Under the pieces are notes generated by a model. That model ran no database searches. It was not told the DNA's origin and saw only the letters and a list, made by a program, of their open reading frames with translations. Shown in pieces: positions 54,871-63,751 of a DNA stretch of 64,000 bases; position 1 is the stretch's first letter, and each line of letters begins with the position of its first letter. This stretch comes from Streptomyces sp. NBC_01549 (GTDB lineage Bacteria > Actinomycetota > Actinomycetes > Streptomycetales > Streptomycetaceae), in the NCBI RefSeq assembly GCF_026339955.1, contig NZ_JAPEPW010000004.1, positions 62,001 through 126,000 on the forward strand. Reading direction: 5' to 3'. Made by a program: the position numbers and the translations under genes.

Positions 54871-55404
54871 GTGACTTCAGCGCTGCTCACCCCCGAGGAG
54901 ATCGACCTCCTGGAACGGACACCGCAGTCGACGGCCCGTGAGGTCCTCGGGGAGCGCCGGCCTTCGGGGTGGATTCTGCAGAAGCTGCGCGACGGCCGCG
55001 GTCCCGTCCGGACTGATCGAGGTCGTCGCCCCAACCGCGAAGGTCGGGGACTTATCCAGGCCGTCGCCCTGGCGTGGCGCAGAAACTGCACGCGGCGGAC
55101 CCGGGTGGTAGGGGGGTCAGCGGGCGAGGGTGACGGTGATGGGCGTGGCCTCCTGCAGACCCTGGCCGCTCGCGCCGCGCTCCTGGGACAGAGCTGCTGG
55201 GCTTCCGCGCGCAGGGGCGCAGCCGGTCCTCTCTGGATCCCATCACGCGGCGCGGCCTACGGCCTCGCTGGAGGTCAGCCGATGCCGGTGACCTGGAGTG
55301 CGGTGGTCCAGTTGTTCTTGATGGCGCTGCGGGCGGCGGACAGGGTGATGGTGCCGTTGCAGACGGCGTTCTTCAGTTTCGTCTCGGTGCCGTCTTTGGT
55401 GTAG
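54871..55404 (+). CDS. Possible CDS of unknown function
   Basis: GTG 54871 has a good GGAGG site and the first 40 residues (SALLTPEEIDLLERTPQSTA) look coding. The later part turns Arg/Gly-rich and overlaps the nuclease-like gene on the other strand. It may be a truncated gene whose true end is nearer 55100. Weak call. Confidence 0.3.
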   Translation: MTSALLTPEEIDLLERTPQSTAREVLGERRPSGWILQKLRDGRGPVRTDRGRRPNREGRGLIQAVALAWRRNCTRRTRVVGGSAGEGDGDGRGLLQTLAARAALLGQSCWASARRGAAGPLWIPSRGAAYGLAGGQPMPVTWSAVVQLFLMALRAADRVMVPLQTAFFSFVSVPSLV

Positions 55405-55799
55405 GCGGTCTTCGTGCCGTAGTGCGGCTCGGGCCACAGGTTGCCGGGGTCACGGGGCGCACCGCCGAGCTCCAGCGGCACGAGGTGGTCCTCCTCGTAG
55501 TCCGACATGTTGGTGTCGGACTACCCGTAGTCGATGATGCCCTGCGCCTTGAGCGGGTTGGTGTAGGACGTGGAGGGCCGGACGGTGTCGGTCCAGCCGG
55601 ACACGCAGATGGTGCTGTGGATGTTCGACTGGGTGACGTCGGGGTTGTACGAGCCGGGCGTGCAGGACGAGTCGGGCAACGGCAGGTAGGACTGGGAACA
55701 GGCGGAGGCGTGCGCGGTGCCGCTCACCGCGATGATGAGGCCGGCGGCGGCCATGCCGAGGGCGGTGGTGGTGGCGGTGACGCGGCGCAGAGGTCGCAT
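55275..55799 (-). pseudogene. Secreted nuclease-like protein with an in-frame UAG
   Basis: From ATG 55799 (GGGAGA site) the frame gives a signal peptide (TATTTALGMAAAGLIIAVSG ... AHA) and a mature start with Cys pairs (ACSQSYLPLPDSSCTPGSYN). At 55521-55523 IIDYG is followed by TAG. Without a frame change it continues SDTNMSDYEEDHLVPLELGG and APRDPGNLWPEPHYG to 55275. DHLVPLELGG...NLWPE is typical of secreted HNH-like proteins. One codon change (probably TAC to TAG) would explain the break. Confidence 0.75.
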
Positions 55800-56210
55800 T
55801 TGGGGGTCTCCCGCTTCGGGCCCGGAGGCGAGGCACCGGGCGGCTGACGGAATGACAGCACCCGCCGGATCTATGCGGGTAGATGCAGGCGGTGAACATC
55901 TGGTGACCTGCACCTTCTCCATACCAGGGCATGGGCGAGCCTTGCCCAAAGCCGCAGTTTCGCTTGGGACTTGAGCCGAAGAACGTGGCCGCGGCGAAGG
56001 TCTCAAAAGCCTTGGGCACCTCGCCGGCACCCTGCCGCTGATCCACTGACACAGCGGGAACCCGCTTCGGTGAGCGCGGACGCAAGCGACGCGCTGCGCA
56101 GTGGCGCATCCCGCTTAGTGTCGTGCTCCTTGGCGCGGGCCCCGGCCGGTGTACTGATGCGCCGGCCGGGCAGTATGTGCCCAGCCATTGCCTGCTCGTG
56201 AGGGGTCGTC

Positions 56211-56543
56211 ATGCACTCCAGCTACCGTGCCGCGTCATCCGTGCTGTTTGCCGCGGTGTTCCTGGCGGGCTGCTCACCGGCCGCAACGGGCGGATCGACC
56301 GCGTCCCCGGCCGGAACTGCGGCCACGAAGCCTTCGGGTACAGACGCGCGCGGCGGCCCGCAGGGGGCGATCGCGGTCGGGGCCGGCCCGCAGAGCACCT
56401 ACACCGTGCAGAAGCAGCCTCCAGCGGGCAGTTGCCACTTCCGGTACGAGAAGGGGGAGCCGGTCGGCCGCGTGCCGTCACGCACCCCACCCCCACCCCA
56501 CGTCTCTCTGACAGATAGTCATTCCCGGTATCTCATTGTGTAA
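56211..56543 (+). CDS. Small lipoprotein
   Basis: 110 residues with a lipoprotein signal (VLFAAVFLAGC, lipobox LAGC at 21) and a Ser/Thr/Ala/Gly linker. SCHFRYEKGEP after it resembles the start of the secreted HNH-like family next door, but the rest is Pro-rich and does not continue the match. It could be a cut-down paralogue. It ends 10 bases before the ISAzo13-type element. Confidence 0.5.
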   Translation: MHSSYRAASSVLFAAVFLAGCSPAATGGSTASPAGTAATKPSGTDARGGPQGAIAVGAGPQSTYTVQKQPPAGSCHFRYEKGEPVGRVPSRTPPPPHVSLTDSHSRYLIV

Positions 56544-57312
56544 GGAGTCCTAAGGGCCCGTAAATAATCAACATGCTGGTTTGGTCTCTGTCGTGAGAGT
56601 CGCGCCGTGTGCGGCGGCGTGGACGAGGAGTCCTGCCAGGGTGTTGAGGTGTGCTGCTGGGGGCCGGGGTGTGTGTGCGTGCTGGTCCATCAGTCGCCGG
56701 ATCTCGCTGGTGGTGTGGCGGATGGTGTCCTTGCTGACGGCGAAGAGGTGGGCCAGCACGGTGGGCGGCAGGGCGAGGTTTTGTTGCAGCACGGTGACCA
56801 GGACCCGGTCGGCCAGGTCGAGTTTGGCTTTGCGGCCGCCGCCCGGGGCCCGGCGCCGCTCGCCGCCGTCGCGTCGGGTGGCGGGGTCCTGTTTCTGCAG
56901 CGTCTGCCAGTCGGCGGTCAGGGTCGCGGTCAGCTCGGTCAGTGCGGTGCAGGTCATACCGGTCAGCGCGGGATGTGACAGAGCACCGCGGTCGAAGACC
57001 GCCGTTGGCCCAGGCGCTGGTCCGGTGGGGCCTGTCGGGCTGGAGGAGTGGGGGTGCACGGTGTAGTTCCATTCGCCGTGGAAGGCATGGCCGGTGACCG
57101 GCACTGCGTTCAGCTCGGCATCGCTGACCTTCACACCGGTGGGATAGGCGCCGGTGTCGAGTTCGGCGTGGACGGTGAGACCGGTGCGGGTGGTGGTCGC
57201 GGCGATGGACTGCACGACGACCTCGTGGCTGCTCAGCGGTCTGCCACGCCAGTTCATGGTGATCGCGGAGAACAGCCGATGCTCCACCTTGTTCCACTTC
57301 GATGTGCCCGGC

Positions 57313-58756
57313 CAATGCCGTTGCTTGATTACTGGACTATCGCGGTGTGCAGCGTGATGGCCTTGGCTGTGATCCGCCGTGTCGGTTGCCGGTCCCGGGT
57401 GTTGATCCGGTAGGAGAGCTTCGAGGAGTACTTCGAGTCCGGCCGTTTGAGGTGCCGGTCCGCCTCACGCAGGCGCCTGGCGCCGTTGTCGAGCTTCCGG
57501 CGCACCTTCGCCGCCAGCACAGCCAGGAACTTCTTGATCTTCTTGGGCGTATCCGCGCACTGTCGGACCACGCTGCGCCGCGTGTGCTTGAGGACCTTGA
57601 CGAACGAGACCCGGTCCGGGTTGATGCCGTTGTCGTCGGCCAGACACATGATGACCCGCGTGAGGCAGTGGTGCACGACCAGGTGCGCCCAGACCTCCTG
57701 CCGCACCAGATCCGGGTCTCCCGAGCGCAGGACCTCGACCGGCCCGCGCTGGAACGTCTTGATCTGCCGGAACGCCGACTCCGCCTCCCACCTGGCATGG
57801 TAGAGCTCTGCCAACTCCGCCGCCGGATACGCAACCGGGTCCAACAGATCGGTCAACAGCCTGACCACCTCGCCGCCGTCAACGCGGTACTCGATCACCC
57901 GGACCAGCACCCCGCCAGGATGCGCGCCCTTCTGCCCGCCCAGGTTCATCCTCCCCAGGTAGGTCCCGTCAGGCAGATACTCAACCGGCCGGTGCGCCAC
58001 CGGCGAGCGAGCCCGGATCAGCAGATGGGCCCCGAATCCGAGATAGGCCTTCCATAACTCGACCCCGGGGAAGCCCCGGTCCATGATGACGAGCATCTTG
58101 CTCGCCGAGGTCGCCAGAGTGATCGCCAACTCCCGCTCACCGCCGTTGAATCCGCCCACCGCCGCGTCGATCTGCGCGTGCGTGCCACACTCGGTCAGTG
58201 TCACCACCCGCACTTGAGGGAACCCCGCCGGCTGGCCGTTCTTGACCGGCCCACCGAACGCGGCACGGTTGGCTGGTGTGTCCGGCGCGTCCAGCACGAA
58301 CCCGTCCACCGCGGCCAGCCGCATCCCGCGGTAGAAGGAGCCCTCCAGGCCGACGGGGGCCAACGGGTCGGCCAGCTCGCGGAAGACGGCCTCCAGGACC
58401 AGCGGTCCCAGACGCCTGCGCGCCCGCGTGAACGAGGACTTGTTCGGGATGCTCCCGCTCAACTCCCTGATACTGCCCACCAGTTGCTCCGCCGCATCGT
58501 CATAGGAGTCCTGTTGGAACAGCGCCAAGGCAAGCGTGAAGTAGACCATGAACCCGGCCGGCAGCGCGCCGGGCTTCTTGTCCCGGACCCGGCACTTCTC
58601 CAGCACCTCGGCGACCAGTTCCGGAGTCACCCACCGGGTCACCACCCCCAGTCGCACATGGTCGGACAACCCCACCCAAGGATGCATGCCGGGCCCAACG
58701 ACCGCGCTCCTCCGGCGTCACTGCGAACTGCTTGACGAGTTCAAGCAACGGCATTG
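57313..58756 (-). mobile_element. IS4-family insertion sequence, 1,444 bp, intact
   Basis: Terminal inverted repeats CAATGCCGTTGCTTGA (57313) and its exact complement at 58741-58756. The 10-base target duplication TGTGCCCGGC lies at 57303-57312 and 58757-58766. The exact duplication points to a recent insertion. Confidence 0.95.
57329..58687 (-). CDS. IS4 family transposase
   Basis: 452 residues: N-terminal VTPELVAEVLEKC, then the DDE core with AAVDGFVLDAPDTPANRAAF (Asp) and LVIMDRGFPGVELW (Asp), and the IS4 YREK signature in LYHARWEAESAFRQIK (Y-2-R-3-E-6-K). Complete, with no frameshift or stop. It should be functional. Confidence 0.95.
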   Translation of the reverse strand: MHPWVGLSDHVRLGVVTRWVTPELVAEVLEKCRVRDKKPGALPAGFMVYFTLALALFQQDSYDDAAEQLVGSIRELSGSIPNKSSFTRARRRLGPLVLEAVFRELADPLAPVGLEGSFYRGMRLAAVDGFVLDAPDTPANRAAFGGPVKNGQPAGFPQVRVVTLTECGTHAQIDAAVGGFNGGERELAITLATSASKMLVIMDRGFPGVELWKAYLGFGAHLLIRARSPVAHRPVEYLPDGTYLGRMNLGGQKGAHPGGVLVRVIEYRVDGGEVVRLLTDLLDPVAYPAAELAELYHARWEAESAFRQIKTFQRGPVEVLRSGDPDLVRQEVWAHLVVHHCLTRVIMCLADDNGINPDRVSFVKVLKHTRRSVVRQCADTPKKIKKFLAVLAAKVRRKLDNGARRLREADRHLKRPDSKYSSKLSYRINTRDRQPTRRITAKAITLHTAIVQ

Positions 58757-59847
58757 TGTGCCCGGCGGCATGTGGCAGACCGTGACGGCCAGGCCGGTCC
58801 GGGCGGCGAACGCAGCCAGCTCGGTCTTGAAGGCCCGGGTGCGGTAGCCGTTGGAGCCGCCGGCATCGGCGGTGATCAGCAGACGTCTGGCCTGCGGGTA
58901 GTCGAGACGTCCTTGCCCGTTCCACCAACGGAGGATCGACGCGACCGCGAAGGCTGCGGTGTCGTGATCCGTACCGACGTTCACCCAGCCGGTGTCCGCC
59001 GCCAGGTCGTAGATGCCGTAGGGCAGGGCCTTGCCCAGTGCATCACCGGGGAAGTCATGGACGTCAACCCGCACGGGTTCACCGGCCGGCCGCCATTGAC
59101 ATCCCGCATTCTTGAACTCCCCGACGACTTCCTTCTTTTTCGTGTCCACACTGACCACCGGCTCGCCGTCCGCCTGATGGTCCTTGACCTGGTCGTTGAT
59201 GTACCGGAACTGAGCGTCCCGGTCTGGGTGTTGAGCGCCCTCAAGGGTCTTGGCATTGGCCTGCAGACTGAACCCGTTCTCCATCAGCAGCCTGCCCACG
59301 GTCGGCGCCGAAGCGGCACGGCCCTGCCGCGTCAGCTCCCCGGCCAGAGACCGCAGTGACCTGGTCGTCCACCGCAGCGGCGACATCGGATCGCCCCGCT
59401 CATCCGGCTCGACCAGCGCCAGCAACGCCGGAACGAGCAGCGGGTCAAGCTCCTCGGCGCTCTTGCGACCGCCGCCGTCCCGTCGGACCCGGCCATCGGG
59501 CAGCGGGTCCTCACCGCCCTCCAGCTCGAACACACCCTTCCGCACCGTCGTCTCGCTCACCCCTGCGGCACACGCGACGGCCCGGACCCCGCCGTGCCCC
59601 AGCAGCCGGGCCTCGGCGGCCAACGCCAGCCGCTGCTGCCGCTCATTCAGATGAGGTAACAACACCCCGAACCTCAGGGCAAGTTGGTCACGGACCTCGC
59701 TCGGTATACGCATACCACACCAACGATAGGAAGACCGTGAAGCAACGTGTTGATTCTTTACGGGCCCTAAGCCTCGGCTCTGCCAGTCGTTGCGGACCAC
59801 GTACGGGATCTTGAGACCACGAGCAGCCCATGGCAGGCTCCTGCCGC

Positions 59848-60432
59848 ATGATCGATGAATTCGCGAAAGACAACCTGCACGGGAGACTGCGGCGGGACCG
59901 CAAGGCGCTGCTCTGGAAACTCGACGGCTTGTCCGAATACGACGCCCGCAGACCTTTGACGGCGACCGGGACCAACCTCCTCGGCCTGGTCAAACACGTG
60001 GCCACCGTCGAGGCCAGGTACTTCGGCGAGGTCTTCGACCGCCCTTCCCCGGAACCGCTGCCCCGGTGGCAGGACTCCAACGGCAGCGATCTGTGGGCGA
60101 CCGAGGACGAGACCCGCGATCAGATCATTGGGTTCTACCGGCGCACGTGGGAACACTCGGACGCGACGATCAACGAGCTTCCCCTGGACGCCCCCGGCCA
60201 CGTGCCGTGGTGGCCGGAGCCTTATGCCGACACGAACCTGTTCGCCGTCATGGTCCATGTCCTCGGCGAGTCCATCCGGCATGCCGGGCACGCCGATATC
60301 CTGCGCGAGGGCCTCGACGGCCGGACCGGGTTGCGCGCCGAACACGAGAAGCAGATCGACGAGGAAGCCCGTGCAGCCTACTGCGCGAAGATCGAGCAGG
60401 CCGCCAGGTCGGCCGCATCAATCAAGGCTTAG
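59848..60432 (+). CDS. DinB-family protein (DUF664)
   Basis: 194 residues. A helical four-bundle is indicated: RDRKALLWKLDGLSEYDARR, LLGLVKHVATVEARYFGEVF and VMVHVLGESIRHAGHADILR. His in LVKHVAT, HVLGE and RHAGHAD are the usual metal ligands of the DinB/YfiT superfamily of thiol-dependent enzymes such as mycothiol transferases. ATG 59848 is chosen; an upstream in-frame start exists at 59830. It lies directly after the ISAzo13 element. Confidence 0.88.
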   Translation: MIDEFAKDNLHGRLRRDRKALLWKLDGLSEYDARRPLTATGTNLLGLVKHVATVEARYFGEVFDRPSPEPLPRWQDSNGSDLWATEDETRDQIIGFYRRTWEHSDATINELPLDAPGHVPWWPEPYADTNLFAVMVHVLGESIRHAGHADILREGLDGRTGLRAEHEKQIDEEARAAYCAKIEQAARSAASIKA

Positions 60433-60531
60433 TCGGACATACCAGGCAGCCTGACATCAGCTCCCCTACCGGCACTTGCGATTTCCGAGCACCCGGCCAC
60501 CCGATATGCCCGCGTCACCCGATGTGGGCGT

Positions 60532-60757
60532 TCAGTCCACCCCTTCGTCGTCCTCGTCCAGCTCGAGCGCGTCCGCGTCGCTCAGCGGGCGCAGGGCGAC
60601 GGCGGCCGGGGTCGAGGCGGTAAAGCTGTAGCGGCCAAGCAGGTTCAGGTTGCGGTGCTTGAGCGGGGAGAGCCGGGTGATGTCCTCCTCGCGGATCTCG
60701 TGGCCCTCGGCCTGGAGCTGGGCGACGGCGGCGTCGATGTAAATGCCTGTGTCACAT
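60532..60757 (-). pseudogene. Tn3-family transposase, extreme C-terminal remnant
   Basis: AVAQLQAEGHEIREEDITRL, SPLKHRNLNLLGRYSF, then RPLSDADALELDEDDEGVD match the last residues of actinobacterial Tn3 transposases. The preceding part reappears at 61773-61920, 1 kb away on the same strand. Confidence 0.8.
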
Positions 60758-60909
60758 CCCATGATCCGTGACGCTCTGTGATTCCCGAGATGATGCCCGG
60801 CCGCCGATCGTTCTCCAGGGGCATGGCTCAGAAGCTGCACCCGCGGCCGGCAAAGGCGCTTTACTGTTCAGCGTCAGTGGAGCATCGGACGAGGTCGAGG
60901 GAGACGGCG

Positions 60910-61371
60910 TTGCTGAAGAGGGTTATCGCGGTGAGCACGGCCGCTGTGCTGGCGTGGGGCCTGAGTCCGACGACGGCGAACGCGGCATCGGCCTACGTGC
61001 ACTTCAAGAACGAGGCCACGGGCCGCTGCCTGGACTACCGAGCCGACTACGGACCCTACGCGACCGACTGCAACGGCAGCGGCTACCAAACCTGGCTGAT
61101 CAACAACGAAGCCTTCCAGCTCTCCACCATGCGGCAGAACGCGGGCGACCGGCTCTGCCTGGTGGCCCGCAACGGTGCGGCCACGATGAAGCCGTGCCTG
61201 TCCAGCGACCCGGCAGCCCTGTGGGTCCTGGCCCCCACGACCGTCGGGTTCCAGCTGGTCAACAACGTGACCGACACCTGTCTCGGCGAAGGGGCGGACG
61301 CCAAGCACCTCGTCAAACTCGTCCCGTGCTCAGGCGGCAACTCCCAGCAGTGGGAGATGCAGACCACCTGA
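60910..61371 (+). CDS. Secreted ricin-type lectin domain protein
   Basis: 153 residues from TTG 60910 (GAGGGAGA site). Signal peptide LLKRVIAVSTAAVLAWGLSP ... ANA is followed by a single beta-trefoil-like domain: VHFKNEATGRCLDYRA, GDRLCLVARNG, and NVTDTCLGEGADAK ending GGNSQQWEMQTT (QxW). It should bind carbohydrate outside the cell. It lies between two pieces of a Tn3 transposase on the opposite strand. Upstream starts are in frame but unsupported. Confidence 0.82.
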   Translation: MLKRVIAVSTAAVLAWGLSPTTANAASAYVHFKNEATGRCLDYRADYGPYATDCNGSGYQTWLINNEAFQLSTMRQNAGDRLCLVARNGAATMKPCLSSDPAALWVLAPTTVGFQLVNNVTDTCLGEGADAKHLVKLVPCSGGNSQQWEMQTT

Positions 61372-61397
61372 CTCCCTGCAAGGCACCGCCAATCGGC

Positions 61398-61651
61398 CTA
61401 CCCTTCTGACCCAGGCGGCGAGTCGGTGGCAGCCCAGTCGATCACCGGGCCCTCGGGCAGGTAGGCGAGGTACCGCTTCAACTTCGGCAACGGTCGCAGC
61501 AGCACCAGCCCGGCGCCGGCGAGGCGGTCATCCTCGTCGAACCAGCCCCAGACTCTCCGCCCGCCAGTCCGGCTTCACCTCTCCCCGAGGGCTGGGCTGC
61601 AACGAAGGCCAGATGCTCCTCGCGGGTGACCGCCTTCAGGCGACAACTCAT
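61398..61651 (-). pseudogene. FemX-type peptidoglycan-bridge transferase remnant
   Basis: From ATG 61651 MSCRLKAVTREEHLAFVAAQ is the start of streptomycete FemX proteins. A second piece in another frame reads GEVKPDWRAESLGWFDEDDR, then RPLPKLKRYLAYLPEGPVID. After that the gene stops. A short internal segment is deleted and the frame shifted. Only about 80 of some 370 residues remain. Confidence 0.75.
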
Positions 61652-61772
61652 GCGCAGTGCTCCTTTGCTTGATGCGCAAGCCTACGGAGAAACGCCGTCA
61701 CCCCAAGGTTCCTCAGACGACACCCCGCCCACCTGGCACACCTCACTGCCCGTGGCCAATCACACAGCTTCT

Positions 61773-61920
61773 AACGGGTCGTCCAGAGCACGATGGCGTT
61801 GAGGACCAGGCCGAGCGAGCCGAGCTGGTCCTCCATGCCGTCCCGGTACGCCTGGTGGATGGTGCCGCGGGTCTACGGCAGCATCACGGTCCCCACGGCT
61901 GGCTTTATTCACGAGTAGCG
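61773..61920 (-). pseudogene. Tn3-family transposase, penultimate fragment
   Basis: Reading down from 61920: GTIHQAYRDGMEDQLGSLGL, VLNAIVLWTTR, then stop. This is the segment that directly precedes the C-terminal remnant at 60532-60757 in Tn3 transposases. Confidence 0.75.
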
Positions 61921-61954
61921 GTTCTGCTCAGGTTTTGTGGCGGGTGACGTTCTG

Positions 61955-62386
61955 TCATTGCTCGACATCGAACACCGGGATGGACGGTGGAGGCGGGGCA
62001 AGGACTGTGCGGAGGCGGGTGAGGTTGGCTCGCCACTGCTTCCAGTCTGCCGGGTCGACCCAGTTCGAGGCTGGCCCGGCCTCGTCGCTGATGACGCGGG
62101 CGAGGGCCTCGTCCGCGAGCGCCCGAAGATCGTTGGGAAAGGCGGGCATGGGTTTCTCAGGGCCGTAGGGTGTGTCGATTGGGTCGCCGCCTGGACATTG
62201 GGTCGCAATCAGTGCGGCGGCGGCCACCGCTTCTTCTCCTTCGGTGAGCCAGCCGATGGCGTCGACGGTGCGCGTGAGGACGCCACGGATCAGCGCCTCG
62301 CGCTCCTCGGGCTTGGCGTCGTCGAGAGTGTTGGCGAAGTCCGCGGCCGTGTCGTTGTCGAAGGGGCCAGTGTCCCAGGTGCCCAT
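61955..62386 (-). CDS. DUF4259 family protein
   Basis: 143 residues, starting MGTWDTGPFDNDTAADFANT, the signature of DUF4259, a family of small acidic proteins of unknown function. It has a helical middle and a WVDPADWKQWRANLTRLRTV end. GAGGAG precedes the ATG. Intact between Tn3 and ISL3 remnants. Confidence 0.92.
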   Translation of the reverse strand: MGTWDTGPFDNDTAADFANTLDDAKPEEREALIRGVLTRTVDAIGWLTEGEEAVAAAALIATQCPGGDPIDTPYGPEKPMPAFPNDLRALADEALARVISDEAGPASNWVDPADWKQWRANLTRLRTVLAPPPPSIPVFDVEQ

Positions 62387-62437
62387 GTTGATCTCCTCGT
62401 GTCGCCGGGATCCTCGCATCAGCCGCTGACATTGCGA

Positions 62438-62957
62438 TCACTGTGCGAGCAGTACTCGCTTACGCAGAAGGGCGAAGCCAGCACGCCCGAACATCTGGCG
62501 CTTGAGCATCTTGATCCGGTTGACATGCCCCTCGACCGCGCCTGAGCTCCAGGGCAGGGTCAATCCGGCGGTGACGGCGTCGAGGTCGCGGTCGATGCCG
62601 GCGGCGAGGGTGTGGAGACTGGGCAGGTCGTCCTGCCGGACGGCGTCGAGCCAGTCCGGGAGACGCTCGCCCTGGCGCTCGGTGAGCATGACCGCGAAGG
62701 AGCGGACGTGCCGGGTGAAAGCATCGAGCTCGGGACAGTGGGCGCGGACGGTCTTGAGGTGGAGTTGTTCGGGCTCGGTGAGGGTCTCCGGGCGGCTGAG
62801 GATCCATCCCGCGACCGTCCGGGGCGAGGGCGGCCGGGCGGTCACCGGCCGCGGGGAGGTGCGCTTCTTGTGCAGGTAGGCGCGGACGCGCTGGTAGCTG
62901 CCTTTGTAGCCGAGCGGCATGATCTCCTCCCATAGCTTCCAGGCGTTGGTACGGCGT
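62438..62957 (-). pseudogene. ISL3-family transposase C-terminal remnant
   Basis: The frame RTNAWKLWEEIMPLGYKGSY through DWLDAVRQDDLPSLHTLAAG and LPWSSGAVEGHVNRIKMLKR is the C-terminal half of ISL3 transposases with the Glu region (SGAVEGHVNRIK). The N-terminal half is missing. The left end, with LLRKRVLLAQ, is preserved. Confidence 0.85.
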
Positions 62958-63029
62958 TGTCACGTTGTTGAGGGTGTGAGGTGTCTGAGGTCGCGTCAGC
63001 GCGGGTCGGGCCGGGTGGCAGTCCCGGGG

Positions 63030-63751
63030 TCAGGCCCTGGCGGGCTGGCCGACGACTCCGGTGATCTGGTCCCAGATGGTGAAGCGGATGGTCATCTCGA
63101 GGCGGTGTTCGGTGGCGGTCATCAGGTGGCGCGAGGATCGGAAGTGGGGTGAGATGCCGCTGAAGGCCGACAGGAACCGTTGGGCTGCGCCGACGGAGCG
63201 GAAGCCTTTCATCGCGCGTTCGCGCTGCCGGGTGGGCTGGTGGGAGTTCTCGGCCCGGTTGTTCAGGCCCTTGTGGGAGCGGTGCTCGACCGAGGGCATC
63301 ACCTCGCGGTGGGCGGCACCGTAGGACCGGAGCTTGTCGGTCACAATGACGCGGGGCACCGACCGGGTCTTCTTCATCAGCTTCCGAAAGCAACGCCTGG
63401 CCGCGTCCTTGTCGCGGCGGCTCTGGACCAGGATGTCCAGGACGTTGCCGTCCTGGTCCACCGCGCGCCACAGGTACTTCCGCTCGCCGTTGGTCTTGAC
63501 GAAGACCTCGTCCAGATGCCATTTGTCGCCTGGCCTGGGGCGGCGTCGGCGCAGCGCGTCGGCGTAGGACTGCCCGAATTTCCGGCACCACCGGCGGACC
63601 GTCTCGTAGGAGACGATGCCGCCGCGCTCGAGCATCAGCTCCTCGACCTCGCGGAAGCTGAGCGGGAACCGGAAGTACAGAGCCACACGCAGTGGGAGAT
63701 GATCTCCACCGGGTACCGGTGGCCCTTGTACGACGGCCGCGTGCTCGCCAC
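63030..63751 (-). pseudogene. IS6-family transposase with a frameshift
   Basis: From GTG 63751 (GGGAGGGG site) VASTRPSYKGHRYPVEIISH CVWL reads as an IS6 start. Two extra bases near 63690 then shift the frame, and the rest, YFRFPLSFREVEELMLERGG through DKWHLDEVFVKTNG (Asp), VIVTDKLRSYGAA (Asp) and the Glu in NNRAENSH, continues to 63030. The core is otherwise complete. Without recoding, only the shorter frame from 63686 could be made. Confidence 0.85.

Larger units (their letters stand above)
56568..59713 (-). pseudogene. ISAzo13-type transposase split by IS4
   Basis: The N-terminal part runs from ATG 59713 (MRIPSEVRDQLALRFG) through PVVSVDTKKKEVVGEF (Asp) and LLITADAGGSNG (Asp) to VCHMPPGT at 58758. 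The C-terminal part restarts at PGTSKWNKVEHRLFSAI (Glu) near 57312 and ends at 56568. Removing the IS4 element and one copy of the 10-base duplication restores the reading. DDE residues are otherwise intact, so this was an active-looking element before the insertion. Confidence 0.9.
56554..59767 (-). mobile_element. ISAzo13-family element carrying a nested IS4 element
   Basis: The ends are inverted repeats: GGGCCCGTAAATAATCAACA at 56554-56573 and its near-complement ending at 59767. TAA flanks both sides (56551-56553 and 59768-59770), a likely 3-bp target duplication. Its transposase gene is interrupted at 57312/58757 by an IS4 element. Confidence 0.85.
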
